Shown: piece by piece, positions 54,021 through 63,835 of the stretch
Layout of the letters: each line of letters starts with the position of its first letter
Position numbering within the stretch: position 1 is the first letter of the stretch
Source of the DNA: Pseudobutyrivibrio sp. MD2005
GTDB taxonomy: Bacteria; Bacillota; Clostridia; Lachnospirales; Lachnospiraceae
Length of the DNA stretch: 64,000 bases
Reading direction: 5' to 3'
NCBI RefSeq assembly: GCF_000621865.1
Contig: NZ_KK211359.1
Location: 90,317 to 154,316 of the forward strand
Notes under the pieces: generated by a model
What the model was told of the DNA's origin: nothing
Seen by the model: only the letters and a program-made list of their open reading frames with translations
Database searches by the model: none
Position numbers and translations under genes: made by a program

Positions 54021-55226
54021 ATGAAATTTAAAAGAATTTGTATATTATGTAGTCTAATTTTGCTAAGTTTCAGCTTCGTAGCTTGTGGAACTGAAACCAA
54101 TGAAGAGTCAGAAATAAAAGAAAAACAAGATAAAGAAGAAAAGACTTCGAAACAAAAATCTGAAGAAAATCAGTCAGATGAAGTGTTAGTAACTTGGAAT
54201 AATGATATCGATGAATATCCTCACGATGAGGATACTGTAATTAAATTTGAATTACCAGATGGTTCAAAAAAAGAGTTTGATTTAGCATTTCCAATTTCCA
54301 TAACAGGAATGGAAATGCTGGATATTGATAATGATTCTGAAGATGAATATGTCATTAATGGCTATTTTACAAACACTCTCGGTGAAAACAACATGTACTA
54401 TGCTTATGAAGTATCTAATAATGATGTTGAGCAGGTGTTCCCTTTTGAGGAGCTTTCTAATTATAGAGGAGACACTATTTTCAATTGCGAGCTTGTTGAA
54501 GTTAATGCGCCTACAGGTTTTGAGGAAGAAAATATCGTTAAGGGGATTAGAGTAAATACTGTTAATGTGGTTCCAGATGCTGGACCAGTTGGCTATGAAT
54601 CTTTTATTGGAACAGCTTATTGCCAGGATAAGAAATGGCATATGACCAATCTAGAGTATAAAACTTATGGAGAATCAATAGAAGAATTCAAAGATGAAAA
54701 TCTAATTATTCCAAAAGGATGTGAAGTAGAGCACGAAGAATGGATAGATGATGAACATACAGTGTACAGAGTTGCAATTCAGAATACAAATCCAGATGAT
54801 GGTGAGTATGCTCATTGTATGGACTATATTTATGCTAAGGCTTTAGATGGTGCAGTTACTTGCCTTGTTGTAGACTATCCTTCAAAATCTGATCTTTATG
54901 CTGATAGATACACACATGATGTATGCGGATTTGAAGTTGTTTACCAGGATGTTTCATTCGATGGAAACAAAGATATTTTGATTTCATTAGGTAGAGCAGG
55001 TAACCAGGGCGCGGCTATCTATTGTGCATATGTATACAATGAAAACAATGGACGATATATATACACTCCATCATTTGAAGATATACCAAATTATGAGCTA
55101 AACGAATCTGAAAAATGTATATATGGATATTCTAGGGATAGTGCTGTCCAGCACTCAAAGTTTACTTATGAATATCAGGATGGCGAGTTTGTATTGGTAG
55201 ATAAAGAAGTGGAAACTATGGAATAA
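54021..55226 (+). CDS. Lipoprotein with Asp-rich EF-hand-like repeats, unknown
   Basis: 401 residues from ATG 54021. The lipoprotein signal ends FVAC (near residue 20), followed by a Glu/Lys-rich spacer. Domains contain EMLDIDNDSEDEYVINGYF (residues about 80-100) and VSFDGNKDILISLGRAGNQG (near 310), which resemble the D-x-D-x-D segments of VCBS/FG-GAP calcium sites. The plan matches the lipoprotein at 44769. It ends 10 nt before the convergent aroA stop. Role unknown. Confidence 0.7.
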   Translation: MKFKRICILCSLILLSFSFVACGTETNEESEIKEKQDKEEKTSKQKSEENQSDEVLVTWNNDIDEYPHDEDTVIKFELPDGSKKEFDLAFPISITGMEMLDIDNDSEDEYVINGYFTNTLGENNMYYAYEVSNNDVEQVFPFEELSNYRGDTIFNCELVEVNAPTGFEEENIVKGIRVNTVNVVPDAGPVGYESFIGTAYCQDKKWHMTNLEYKTYGESIEEFKDENLIIPKGCEVEHEEWIDDEHTVYRVAIQNTNPDDGEYAHCMDYIYAKALDGAVTCLVVDYPSKSDLYADRYTHDVCGFEVVYQDVSFDGNKDILISLGRAGNQGAAIYCAYVYNENNGRYIYTPSFEDIPNYELNESEKCIYGYSRDSAVQHSKFTYEYQDGEFVLVDKEVETME

Positions 55227-55231
55227 ATTAT

Positions 55232-55264
55232 GGAGCTATCGATTTACGATAGCTCCAATTGTTT
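55232..55264. terminator. Bidirectional terminator overlapping the aroA stop
   Basis: GGAGCTATCG (55232-55241), loop ATTTA, CGATAGCTCC (55247-55256), with AATTGTTTT on the + side and AT-rich sequence on the other. It serves the lipoprotein gene and aroA; its stem also encodes the last residues of AroA. Confidence 0.8.
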
Positions 55265-56516
55265 TAAAGAAATCTGGATATGATATAGAGCAGCATGCCT
55301 CGTTATCAAATGTGGTTTCGCCGTCTGCAACAAGGCCTGCAATGGCAAATGACATTGCAATGCGATGATCTAAATACGTATTTACGGTAGTGCCGTGAAG
55401 TGGTTTGCCGCCAACGATTATCATACCATCATCTGTAGGGGTGATGTCACATCCCATATTTTTTAGATTCTCAGTGACTGTAGCAATACGGTCACTTTCT
55501 TTTACTTTAAGCTCAGCAGCATCTTTTATAGTGGTTGTACCATCAGCACATGCAGCCATGACAGCGATTACTGGAAGCTCATCAATAAGGGTAGGGATGA
55601 TGTCTCCCGATACTTCGCAGCCGTGAAGATGGCTTGTTGTGACATGAATGTCTGCAACAGGCTCACCACTGATGATGCGCTCATTAAGTAGTTCTATGTT
55701 ACCACCCATAGCCTGAGCAACTTTGATGATACCAGCTCGAGTAGGATTCGTATTTACGTTTTTGATAAGTAAATCTGCATTATCGCAGATAAGGCCGGCT
55801 ACAATAAAGTAAGCTGCAGAAGAAATATCACCTGGTACGGCGATTTTTTGTCCAATCAATTTAGGACCACCCACAATAGATGCAGTGAGACCTTTTGATG
55901 TAATATCAGCGCCAAAGCCTGAAAGCATAAGCTCGGTGTGATTGCGTGATACAACAGGTTCGGTAACACTAGTGGTTCCATCTGCATATAATCCTGCAAG
56001 TAAAACACATGATTTTACTTGAGCGCTTGCCACAGGAGAATTGTAGTGGATAGCACTTAGTTTTGAACCGCCAATTTCAAGTGGAGCGCAGCCGTTGTCT
56101 TTTATTGATTTGATATATGCGCCCATCTCAGTTAAAGGGGTGATGATTCGTCCCATAGGACGCTTTTGAATGGATTCATCCCCATTTAATGAACTGACAA
56201 AGTCTTGTCCTGCAAGAATACCGGATATCAGACGTGTGGTTGTGCCGCTATTTCCAACATCTAGCATGGCGCTAGGCTGTGAGAGGCCGTTTAATCCTTT
56301 TCCGTGAATGATTACATGATCAGCCTCTTGAGTTATATCGATTCCCATAGCGCGAAAGCAGCCTATAGTAGAGCGACAATCAGCTCCATCTAAAAATCCT
56401 GTCAGCTCTGTAATGCCTTCAGAAATGGCGCCAAACATTACGCCGCGGTGGCTGATTGATTTATCTCCTGGGATAGTAATTTCACCCTTTATACTTTTTG
56501 CTTTAGTAATTGCCAT
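55236..56516 (-). CDS. aroA: EPSP synthase AroA
   Basis: 3-phosphoshikimate 1-carboxyvinyltransferase, sixth step of the shikimate path. 426 residues. [15 protein letters not shown] (phosphoenolpyruvate/shikimate-phosphate site), [42 protein letters not shown] and KESDRIATV are conserved. ATG overlaps the tyrA stop by one base, so the two genes form one minus-strand unit. The enzyme feeds chorismate to TyrA's substrate prephenate. Confidence 0.97.
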   Translation of the reverse strand: MAITKAKSIKGEITIPGDKSISHRGVMFGAISEGITELTGFLDGADCRSTIGCFRAMGIDITQEADHVIIHGKGLNGLSQPSAMLDVGNSGTTTRLISGILAGQDFVSSLNGDESIQKRPMGRIITPLTEMGAYIKSIKDNGCAPLEIGGSKLSAIHYNSPVASAQVKSCVLLAGLYADGTTSVTEPVVSRNHTELMLSGFGADITSKGLTASIVGGPKLIGQKIAVPGDISSAAYFIVAGLICDNADLLIKNVNTNPTRAGIIKVAQAMGGNIELLNERIISGEPVADIHVTTSHLHGCEVSGDIIPTLIDELPVIAVMAACADGTTTIKDAAELKVKESDRIATVTENLKNMGCDITPTDDGMIIVGGKPLHGTTVNTYLDHRIAMSFAIAGLVADGETTFDNEACCSISYPDFFKTIGAIVNR

Positions 56517-57616
56517 TAATTTGTCCTCTGCCTTACGTAGTAGTTGTTGTGTGTTAATACAGTGCGAGCCTTGTTGAGTGAATCCTGATTGTAAAACTCG
56601 ATTCTCAGTACACCAGGCTCAAACTCTCGGTTATGAATGATATCTATATTTTTAACACTGATATCTGCGTTTGCTAATAACTGTAATACACCAACAAGTG
56701 TACCTGGTTTATCATCAATGTCGCAGTATAATTCGAAGAATCTTGAGTGAGCGCTATCAGGGATTGTGATGGAATCACGATAATCCTTGGCCTTTGTCCA
56801 AAGATCTAAAATCTCGTTTTCGTCTGCATCAGCGATAGCAATCTCGAATTGTGTCAGCTCCTTTTTGAAATCAGAAATCAGCTTTAACACTGCATCCTTA
56901 TTGCTTAAAAAGATGTGCTGCCACATAGTAGGAGAGCCAGAAGCTATACGAGTGATATCCTTGAATCCACCTGCAGCAATAGTCTTACAAATCTTTCTGT
57001 CGTCATCGTTATCATTTACAAGATTAACAAGGGCCGCTGCAACTACATGTGGTAAATGAGATACAGTGGCAGTGGCTTCATCATGTTCCTCTGGTGTAAG
57101 CTGGATTGGAATAGCACCCAGACTTTTTATATATTCGGCAAATTCACTGTAGGTGTCCTGATTCATTTCAGGGTCTGCAGTGAGAATGTAGTATGCATTT
57201 TCTAAAAGAGAGGCAGATGAATGGTCAAGACCTGTGAGCTCAGATCCTGTCATAGGATGTCCACCTATAAATTGATTTGTTATATTTAGCTCTCGGGCAA
57301 CTGCAGTAATATCACCTTTGACAGAACCTACATCAGTGATAATGCAATCAGGCTTAACAACCTCTTTTAGTTTACGCAAATAATCGCAATTGACTTTAAC
57401 AGGAGAGCATAGAAAAATAATATCGCACTGACCGAATTGATGAATCTTAAGCAATCCGTTGTTGTCGATAAGACGCTCTTCAAATGCTGTTTCAATAGTA
57501 GATTCTCTTGATGCTGTAGCAAGAATCCTGGTGTTTGGATAAGTTTTTAATATCGCTTTTGCGATACTTCCTCCGATTAGACCTAAACCTACAAAGCCAA
57601 TTGTTTTTGTTTTCAT
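56516..57616 (-). CDS. tyrA: Prephenate dehydrogenase TyrA with ACT domain
   Basis: Oxidatively decarboxylates prephenate to 4-hydroxyphenylpyruvate for tyrosine. 366 residues. Rossmann motif [12 protein letters not shown] (residues 8-19), catalytic His in [11 protein letters not shown], and [17 protein letters not shown]. The C-terminal ACT domain (about 290-366, [20 protein letters not shown]) probably mediates feedback inhibition by tyrosine. The N-terminus follows GTGAGGGACAATAATT. Shares a minus-strand operon with aroA. Confidence 0.95.
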   Translation of the reverse strand: MKTKTIGFVGLGLIGGSIAKAILKTYPNTRILATASRESTIETAFEERLIDNNGLLKIHQFGQCDIIFLCSPVKVNCDYLRKLKEVVKPDCIITDVGSVKGDITAVARELNITNQFIGGHPMTGSELTGLDHSSASLLENAYYILTADPEMNQDTYSEFAEYIKSLGAIPIQLTPEEHDEATATVSHLPHVVAAALVNLVNDNDDDRKICKTIAAGGFKDITRIASGSPTMWQHIFLSNKDAVLKLISDFKKELTQFEIAIADADENEILDLWTKAKDYRDSITIPDSAHSRFFELYCDIDDKPGTLVGVLQLLANADISVKNIDIIHNREFEPGVLRIEFYNQDSLNKARTVLTHNNYYVRQRTN

Positions 57617-57681
57617 AATTATTGTCCCTCACTTTAGCGATTTAAAGTACGAATATATTTATATAATATCACATTTATTGA

Positions 57682-57710
57682 TTGTAAATAGTCCGAATAT
57701 TCGTTAAAAT
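57682..57710 (+). promoter_or_regulatory. Possible promoter for the EF-G paralogue gene
   Basis: TTGTAA (57682-57687), a 17-nt spacer and TAAAAT (57705-57710), 70 nt before ATG 57781. The -35 box is weak. Confidence 0.4.
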
Positions 57711-57730
57711 ATAAATAAGTTTTAAGACAA

Positions 57731-57757
57731 CGTGGCGCAGCGGGGTAAAGGCGTCAA
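57731..57757 (+). repeat. Possible remnant of the palindrome family tip
   Basis: The segment GTGGCGCAGCGGGG, TAAAGGCGTCA resembles the outer-arm sequence of the remnant at 27464 (GCCACAGCAGGGG, TGAGGGCGTCA), at roughly three quarters of positions. It is in the leader of the EF-G paralogue gene. Short and degenerate; could be chance. Confidence 0.3.
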
Positions 57758-57780
57758 ATAATAATTGGGAGGTAAAACAC

Positions 57781-59877
57781 ATGAAGGTTTTTACTACGGA
57801 CAAAATTAGAAATGTTGTGTTACTCGGCCATAGCGGGGCGGGCAAAACCAGTCTCATCGAATCAATGGCTTTTCTAGCTGGTCAAATCAGCAAGCCAGGC
57901 ACTATCGAGGCTGGTAATACCATTAGTGACTACGACAAGTTGGAGCAGAAAAACAAGTTTTCTATCTACACATCTTTAGCACCAATCGTATGGGGCGACA
58001 CTAAGATTAATTTCCTAGACACACCAGGTTATTTTGATTTCGTCGGAGAAGTTGAGGAAGCTGTTAGCGCAGCTGACGCAGCTATTATTGTTATTTCAGG
58101 TAAAAGCGGAATTGAGGTTGGTACAAAAAAGGCATGGGAGATGTGCGATAAGTTTAATCTTCCAAGAATGGTTTTTGTAACTGACATGGATATAGATGAT
58201 GCCAGCTATAGAGAAATCGTTGAAGAACTTCAGGAACTTTATGGCAAAAAGATTGCTCCTTTCCATCTTCCAATTAGAGAGAATGGAGAGTTTGTTGGCT
58301 ATGTAAATGTTATTCAGCAGATAGGTAAGCGTTGGAAGGGCGACGGAGCACCAGAGCATTGCGATGTGCCAGACTATAATAAAGAATACTTAGAGAAATA
58401 TCGTGAAGCATTGATGGAATCTGTTGCTGAGACTTCAGAGGAATTCATGGACAGATATTTCGGCGGAGAAGAGTTCTCTGAAGATGAGATTCGTCAGGCT
58501 CTTCGAGCAAATGTTGGCACAGGCGACATAGTTCCAGTAATGATGGGTTCTAACACACTTAATCGTGGCCAGTACACAATGCTTGTTGATATCGTTAAAT
58601 ATCTTCCAAGTCCAGAAGATAGAAAGATTTCTGGAATTAACGCAAATACGAATGAGGTTTATGAAGCAGACTACGATTTTTCTAAACCAAAGAGTGCATA
58701 TTGCTTCAAGACTATCGTTGATCCATTCGTTGGAAAGTATTCACTTATCAAGGTTAATTCAGGTGTCCTTAAGACAGATGATTTACTATACAACAAGCAT
58801 AAGGAGACAGAAGAGAAGATTGGTAAGCTATATGTTTTAACAGGAAGTAAGGCAGAAGAAGTTCCTGAACTTCACGCAGGTGATATAGGTGCTCTTTCTA
58901 AGCTTCAGAAGGTTGGAACAACTGATTCACTTTCTACAAAGGCTAATCCAATCCTTTATATTAGAACACCACTTTCAGTGCCATATACGTATAAACGATA
59001 TAAGGCTAAAAACAAGGGAGATGAAGATAAAATTGCACAGGCACTTGCGAAGCTTTGTGCAGAGGACCTTACACTTAAGGTTGTTAATGACGGGGAGAAC
59101 AGCCAGTCGCTGATTTATGGAATTGGTGATAGACACATTGATATGCTGGTACAGAAGCTTAATGAAAAATATAAAGTAGACATTGAGCTTAGTCAGCCAA
59201 AGATTGCATTCAAAGAGACTATTAGAGGTAAGGCTGATGTAGAGTACAAGTATAAGAAACAGACTGGTGGCCATGGTCAGTATGGCCATGTAAAGATGAC
59301 ATTTGAGCCATCTGGCAATATGGAAGAGCACTACAACTTTACTGAATCAGTAGTTGGTGGTGCAGTTCCAAAGAATTACTTCCCAGCTGTTGAGAAGGGC
59401 TTGCAGGAAGCTGTACTTGCTGGACCACTTGCTGCTTATCCTGTTGTTGGTATTCACGCTAATCTATATGATGGAAGCTACCATCCAGTAGACTCATCTG
59501 AAATGGCATTTAAAGTTGCAGCAAAGGGAGCTTTCAAGGAAGGTATCATGAAGGCTAATCCAATCCTTCTTGAGCCTATCGAAACTCTAAAGGTAGTTGT
59601 TCCTGATAGCTATACCGGTGATGTAATGGGTGATCTTAACAAGAGACGTGGTCGTGTTCTTGGTATGAATCCAACAGAAACAGCAGGTAAGACTGAAATC
59701 TTGGCGGAAGTTCCTATGGCTGAGCTTTACGGCTACGATACAACACTTCGTTCTATGACTGGTGGTTATGGTACATTTTCTTACGAGTTAGCTCGTTATG
59801 AGCAGGTACCATCTGATGTACAGGCTAAAGAAGTTGAACGTCGAGCTAACAAGATTAAAGATGTTGACGAAGAATAA
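57781..59877 (+). CDS. Elongation factor G paralogue (EF-G-like GTPase)
   Basis: 698 residues in the EF-G order: G domain (1-270), domain II, III, IV (about 490-620) and V. The P-loop is GHSGAGKTSLIESM rather than the AHIDAGKTT of canonical EF-G. G3 is LDTPGYFDF. The G4 motif, normally NKxD, reads VFVTDMDIDD (Thr-Asp-Met-Asp). The domain IV tip is GGHGQYGHVKMTFEP. It is thus the EF-G2/FusA2-like paralogue common in clostridia, not the housekeeping FusA. The role is unclear: subunit recycling or translocation under stress are guesses. GGGAGG lies 8 nt before ATG. Confidence 0.88.
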   Translation: MKVFTTDKIRNVVLLGHSGAGKTSLIESMAFLAGQISKPGTIEAGNTISDYDKLEQKNKFSIYTSLAPIVWGDTKINFLDTPGYFDFVGEVEEAVSAADAAIIVISGKSGIEVGTKKAWEMCDKFNLPRMVFVTDMDIDDASYREIVEELQELYGKKIAPFHLPIRENGEFVGYVNVIQQIGKRWKGDGAPEHCDVPDYNKEYLEKYREALMESVAETSEEFMDRYFGGEEFSEDEIRQALRANVGTGDIVPVMMGSNTLNRGQYTMLVDIVKYLPSPEDRKISGINANTNEVYEADYDFSKPKSAYCFKTIVDPFVGKYSLIKVNSGVLKTDDLLYNKHKETEEKIGKLYVLTGSKAEEVPELHAGDIGALSKLQKVGTTDSLSTKANPILYIRTPLSVPYTYKRYKAKNKGDEDKIAQALAKLCAEDLTLKVVNDGENSQSLIYGIGDRHIDMLVQKLNEKYKVDIELSQPKIAFKETIRGKADVEYKYKKQTGGHGQYGHVKMTFEPSGNMEEHYNFTESVVGGAVPKNYFPAVEKGLQEAVLAGPLAAYPVVGIHANLYDGSYHPVDSSEMAFKVAAKGAFKEGIMKANPILLEPIETLKVVVPDSYTGDVMGDLNKRRGRVLGMNPTETAGKTEILAEVPMAELYGYDTTLRSMTGGYGTFSYELARYEQVPSDVQAKEVERRANKIKDVDEE

Positions 59878-59909
59878 TAATTGAATATCTGAGATTCATT
59901 CATTTTTTA

Positions 59910-59941
59910 GGGCTGCCCTTCCGGCGGCCCCTTTTCTTTTA
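59910..59941 (+). terminator. Intrinsic terminator after the EF-G paralogue gene
   Basis: GGGCTGCC (59910-59917), loop CTTCC, GGCGGCCC (59923-59930) with one G-U, then CTTTTCTTTT. Confidence 0.8.
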
Positions 59942-59956
59942 TTAAACCATTTAGTA

Positions 59957-59985
59957 TTGACAAGGATTTTTAAAAGTATTAATAT
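59957..59985 (+). promoter_or_regulatory. Promoter of the right-hand membrane/lipoprotein cluster
   Basis: TTGACA (59957-59962), a 17-nt spacer and TAATAT (59980-59985), then AAGGGAG before ATG 60021. Confidence 0.65.
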
Positions 59986-60020
59986 ACTACCATAATATCT
60001 AATGATAAGGGAGATTTATT

Positions 60021-60260
60021 ATGATTATTTATGGTTGGAAACATATGAATAAGGAATTAGGAATTAATCTTAGTAAGATTTATTGCTGCCCTCATTGCAA
60101 CAATAGTTCACACTATAAAATTATTAGACATAGATTATATTTTACATTGTTCTTTTTGCCTATACTTCCACTTTCATCAAAGTATTACGAGATTTGTCCA
60201 ATCTGTGAAAGAGGAGCTAAGATTAAGAAGGCTGAAGCGAAGGCTATATTAGCAAGTTAA
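60021..60260 (+). CDS. Small zinc-ribbon membrane protein
   Basis: 79 residues. Two cysteine pairs (CCPHC at about 21-25 and CPICERG near 60) flank a hydrophobic segment (YFTLFFLPILPLSSKYYE). This is the layout of the zinc-ribbon 'YgzB/rubredoxin-like' small proteins found in many Firmicutes, where the two CxxC pairs bind one zinc. Function unknown. First gene after the promoter at 59957; the next gene starts 35 nt later. Confidence 0.75.
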   Translation: MIIYGWKHMNKELGINLSKIYCCPHCNNSSHYKIIRHRLYFTLFFLPILPLSSKYYEICPICERGAKIKKAEAKAILAS

Positions 60261-60295
60261 CTATTAATTTGGAGTTGGGTTTGTGGGGATAATAT

Positions 60296-61333
60296 ATGTT
60301 TATTCTGTATGCATTTTTTACATTTGCAATGGTCGTGATCGGAGTATTTTTGGCGTATAAGGAGCCTAATATGTTTAAGTTCCTTGCAAAGTATTTCCTG
60401 GGAGTAATTGCCCTTTTTGCTATAGAATTTGCAACGTTATATATCATTCCTGATTTTCATGTTGCTGCATTTCTCCTTCAGTTTATAATGCCACTACAGG
60501 CATTTGTATTTCAGGCAGCTGCGATAATTCTATCAATCCTAAAAGTAATTAAAATAGGATTATGCACAAAGAATACTGTAATAAAAGTTTTAGCTGTGAT
60601 TGCGGTCTCTATCGTGCTAGTACTAATAACTAAAATGGATTATTCAAAAAAGACATATAACTACAGGGAGACCGGCAAAGATGATGGTATCACAACATTT
60701 TATCTGGTGAAATCGGAATACTATCGAGATAAATTGGTGTTGACATGGGATGGTGAGTGGGAAGATTTAGAATATTGCCAGTTTGATGATAATCTTGATG
60801 TGACAGTTGATGGCCACAAAATTATTATCAAAGCAGATAATCCCTATAATATAACATCTTTTACTATGAGAAAATCTGATTGTCTATTTGAATTTAGATA
60901 TCTGAATGGTAGAAGTTATGCGGAGATTCTCACAGTTTATGATACTGCAGGCGGAGAACATGTGATAGGTAATACAAATAGATTTTATACTCAAGAAGAA
61001 AAGGAAGAGCAAAGGGAAATGGCTCTTTCAATTAAAGATAAGAAAGAACGTGAGCAAAAGTTGTTTGACACCTTGCTAGGAACATGGAAATCTGATGATG
61101 GAGAAGTTGTGGAGTTCTTCATAGATGAAGAGGGTATTCGACGAGTAACAGTTACTGATGTAATGGTAGAACAAAGGTATGACAGTATTTCTGAATCCGG
61201 TAGTTCTGGATATGACTATGATGTATATTTGGATGCAGGCACCTGTGGTATGACATTTCGATTTGAGATTAACATTGATGGAGATGAGCTTACCACTAAT
61301 TTGACTGATGACACAGTTTTTTATGAACAATAG
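60296..61333 (+). CDS. Membrane protein with C-terminal extracellular domain, unknown
   Basis: 345 residues. Four hydrophobic helices in the first 115 residues (about 1-20, 26-48, 52-80 and 97-115), then about 230 residues outside. Residues about 145-240 look like a small beta-sandwich (DKLVLTWDGEWEDLEYCQFD). The last 80 residues (LLGTWKSDDGEVVEFFIDEEG) look like a lipocalin-type or META-like beta barrel. No family recognised. The start is ATG at 60296; the GGGGAT before it is a weak ribosome site. Confidence 0.62.
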   Translation: MFILYAFFTFAMVVIGVFLAYKEPNMFKFLAKYFLGVIALFAIEFATLYIIPDFHVAAFLLQFIMPLQAFVFQAAAIILSILKVIKIGLCTKNTVIKVLAVIAVSIVLVLITKMDYSKKTYNYRETGKDDGITTFYLVKSEYYRDKLVLTWDGEWEDLEYCQFDDNLDVTVDGHKIIIKADNPYNITSFTMRKSDCLFEFRYLNGRSYAEILTVYDTAGGEHVIGNTNRFYTQEEKEEQREMALSIKDKKEREQKLFDTLLGTWKSDDGEVVEFFIDEEGIRRVTVTDVMVEQRYDSISESGSSGYDYDVYLDAGTCGMTFRFEINIDGDELTTNLTDDTVFYEQ

Positions 61334-61356
61334 ATTTTTTTTAGGAGTTTAATTTT

Positions 61357-62076
61357 ATGAGAAAGAATTCAACAAGTGCTATAGCTATATTTCTGGGGAT
61401 ATTTTTAACAATTTTCGGTACGGTATTTTTTTTAATTGGAATAATGTTTTATGTTAGAACGAATGACTTTATTTCAAAGGGTGTTGAAGTAGATGCTGAA
61501 ATTTCATATATTCATTCCTTCGGAGGAAGTAATCGTCATAAACATGATGTCTATGTTGATTTCGAATATGAAGGAGTAGAGTATAAGGATGTTTATTTGA
61601 ATGTATACACTCAAGGCATGCATGAAGGTGAAGAAATCGAGATTATATGTGATCCCGATGATCCTTATAATATTACAATAAAAAGCGCTAGCTATATGTT
61701 TTTGATAATTTTTTCAGGTGTTGGCGGAGTATTTTTAATAATCGGTATATCAATGTTAGCATTTCATTTAATTAGAAAAGGTAAAGTAAAATATCTATTA
61801 GAGAATGGAATGAAGATTTCTGGTGTAATAACAGAAATGAGCAGAGACATGAGATTTGAGATTAATGGAGTCCATCCATACCGAATTTATTGTGAGTATA
61901 ATGATTCATCTAAAAATTTGTTGTATAAGTTTAAAAGCAATCTTTTGTCTTTTAATCCTAATAATTGCTACAAAGTTGGCGACCCTATAGATATATATGT
62001 TGATCCGAACAATTGGAAAAAGAACTACGTAGATGCGGTAGATAAATATGCTGACAGAACTATAGATTTTACATAA
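61357..62076 (+). CDS. DUF3592 membrane protein
   Basis: 239 residues with two membrane helices (about 8-30 and 117-140). Each is followed by a beta-rich extracellular block carrying the DUF3592 pattern: VDAEISYIHSF...VYVDFEYEGVEY...EIICDPDDPYNI, and a degenerate second copy (ISGVITEMSRDM...IYCEYNDSSKN...IDIYVDPNNW). DUF3592 proteins are widespread and uncharacterised. A TTAGGAG ribosome site precedes the ATG. Next gene follows by 12 nt. Confidence 0.8.
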   Translation: MRKNSTSAIAIFLGIFLTIFGTVFFLIGIMFYVRTNDFISKGVEVDAEISYIHSFGGSNRHKHDVYVDFEYEGVEYKDVYLNVYTQGMHEGEEIEIICDPDDPYNITIKSASYMFLIIFSGVGGVFLIIGISMLAFHLIRKGKVKYLLENGMKISGVITEMSRDMRFEINGVHPYRIYCEYNDSSKNLLYKFKSNLLSFNPNNCYKVGDPIDIYVDPNNWKKNYVDAVDKYADRTIDFT

Positions 62077-62088
62077 GCGGGGAATGTT

Positions 62089-62595
62089 ATGGGAAAGATT
62101 GATTGGATTAAGAAACATGTTTTTTTATCTACTTTAATTTTTATTGCAGTATATGTTCTGTTACATTTTCTGTTAAGTTTCTTTCATCTGAGATTTAGAT
62201 TTTTTGTACTACAAGGTGCTGTGCTTATTTCTATTGTTGGGATAGTGGGAGGCATTATTCTATCAATTCATAATCTCTCTATAGGGGAAAACGGCAAAAC
62301 AGCATTATACCTTGCTGTCGGTGCAGTTACGTTTACTCTTTGCATTGTTCTTTATCTTCCAGGACTTGTGTTTTTCTTAGGACAGAGTGAGGCTACAAAA
62401 TATGTAGACGGTGTTAAATACTCTGCCCATACAGATGAGTTTTTGGATAGATATATATACTATTATGAATACAAGAATTTTTTGATGTCAGGTAATGAGC
62501 TTATTATTTATGATGCCGACGGTGGCTGCACTGGAGAAGCAGAACGCTTTATTATCAACGAAAAAGAAAAGGATAGATTGGAGGGAGAGCTATGA
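62089..62595 (+). CDS. Small membrane protein, unknown
   Basis: 168 residues with three hydrophobic helices (about 13-35, 40-62 and 74-98), then a short extracellular C-terminal part (YVDGVKYSAHTDEFLDRYIY). No family recognised. ATG follows GCGGGGAATGTT. Its stop overlaps the next start by four bases (ATGA), so the following lipoprotein is translationally coupled to it. Confidence 0.62.
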   Translation: MGKIDWIKKHVFLSTLIFIAVYVLLHFLLSFFHLRFRFFVLQGAVLISIVGIVGGIILSIHNLSIGENGKTALYLAVGAVTFTLCIVLYLPGLVFFLGQSEATKYVDGVKYSAHTDEFLDRYIYYYEYKNFLMSGNELIIYDADGGCTGEAERFIINEKEKDRLEGEL

Positions 62596-63824
62596 ATTGG
62601 TTTCGTATTTTGTTAACTTTTATGTCTGGATTTATGCTATTAGGTTGCGGGACGGAAGATGTAAATTTAAACAGGGAAGAACCTCCGAAGATTTACAATA
62701 ATGGGTTAGAGTCACATACTGAACTTCAGGCTTATGAGGATTTTTTAAATGAAAAATATCCTGATGGCGGTTATGCTATGACTCTTGTTAAACTCGATCA
62801 AGGTGCCAATTATGAGCTTGTGATAATGGAAGATTTTTCTTCTACAGATAATATTTATGTGTACACATATTACGGCCAAAAGGTAGTAGCCCTTTTTGAT
62901 GATGAAAACGTTCTATGTAAGACCGATGAGCTTTTCTATTACGAAGATATGAGCAACCTCTTCTTTACGTCAACAAGTTATGCTGACGGTGAAGATAGTG
63001 TTTTATGCGAAAATGTATATTCCATGGAAGATGGTAAGGCTGTTTTAAATTTTAAAATTGAGGAAGTCATTCGTGGGGATGACATGATATTCCGTATAAA
63101 TGACGAAGAAGTGACCCTTGAAGAATACGAAGATTATATGGAAGTGTATGATTTTGATTATGCATATGCTGTGAGTTATGATAAGTGTCACGAGATACAC
63201 TCAAAGAAGGATTTGGAAAATGCTCTAGAAAATCCTTATGAAGCAGAAGATGAGCCTATTCCAGTTCAACAGGAAGAGTTGAAGCCTGTCATTTATCTCT
63301 ATCCTGAATCTGATGATACTGACGTATCAGTGCAGCTTGACTATGATGGTGTATTTACAGAGCTTGACCCTGAATTCAATATCATAAACGGCTGGAATGT
63401 GACAGCAGATAGGGATGGTACTATTTATTTAGGAGATAATTCCTATGATTACCTATTCTGGGAAGGCATACCTAATGCCAGCTATTCAATTAACGAAGGA
63501 TTTTGCGTTAAGGGTGAAGATACAGAAGCATTTCTTTGGGATGCACTGGCACAGCTTGGACTTAATGAAGCCGAATCAGCTGAATTTATAGATTTTTGGC
63601 TGCCAAAGATGGAGGAGAATCCATATAATGTAATTTGCTTCCAGAACGAGCAATATACAAATCATTCTAAATTGAATGTTAATCCTTCTCCTGACACAGA
63701 AATTAGAGTGTTTATGACTTGGTATGGCACTGATAAATATGTAGATTTACCAGCACAGAGCTTTAAAGCACCTGAGCGCGAAGGCTTTACTGTTGTTGAA
63801 TGGGGTGGAAGTGAAATCAGATAG
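62592..63824 (+). CDS. Lipoprotein with C-terminal KPxIYLYP domain
   Basis: 410 residues. Lipoprotein signal ending LLGC (near residue 19). An N-terminal domain (about 38-215) opens HTELQAYEDFLNEKYPDGGYA, like the lipoprotein at 46714. The C-terminal half (about 228-410) begins LKPVIYLYPESDD and matches the protein at 40470 over its whole length: WNVTADRDGTI, YLFWEGIPNASYS, GFCVKGEDTEAFL, DFWLPKMEENPYNVI and VVEWGGSEIR. So this gene joins two domain types that occur separately in the other cluster. Palindrome copy C begins 12 nt after its stop. Confidence 0.75.
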   Translation: MNWFRILLTFMSGFMLLGCGTEDVNLNREEPPKIYNNGLESHTELQAYEDFLNEKYPDGGYAMTLVKLDQGANYELVIMEDFSSTDNIYVYTYYGQKVVALFDDENVLCKTDELFYYEDMSNLFFTSTSYADGEDSVLCENVYSMEDGKAVLNFKIEEVIRGDDMIFRINDEEVTLEEYEDYMEVYDFDYAYAVSYDKCHEIHSKKDLENALENPYEAEDEPIPVQQEELKPVIYLYPESDDTDVSVQLDYDGVFTELDPEFNIINGWNVTADRDGTIYLGDNSYDYLFWEGIPNASYSINEGFCVKGEDTEAFLWDALAQLGLNEAESAEFIDFWLPKMEENPYNVICFQNEQYTNHSKLNVNPSPDTEIRVFMTWYGTDKYVDLPAQSFKAPEREGFTVVEWGGSEIR

Positions 63825-63835
63825 GCCGATTTTGT

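Noticed and set aside
39570..55226. A prophage or genomic island
   Set aside because: No integrase, phage structural gene, tRNA-bounded repeat or sharp composition change was seen; the surface-protein run looks like native sequence.
57731..57757. A tRNA or sigma-factor site in the leader of the EF-G paralogue
   Set aside because: GTGGCGCAGCGGGG resembles tRNA arms at first sight, but no cloverleaf can be completed. It is kept only as a doubtful palindrome remnant.
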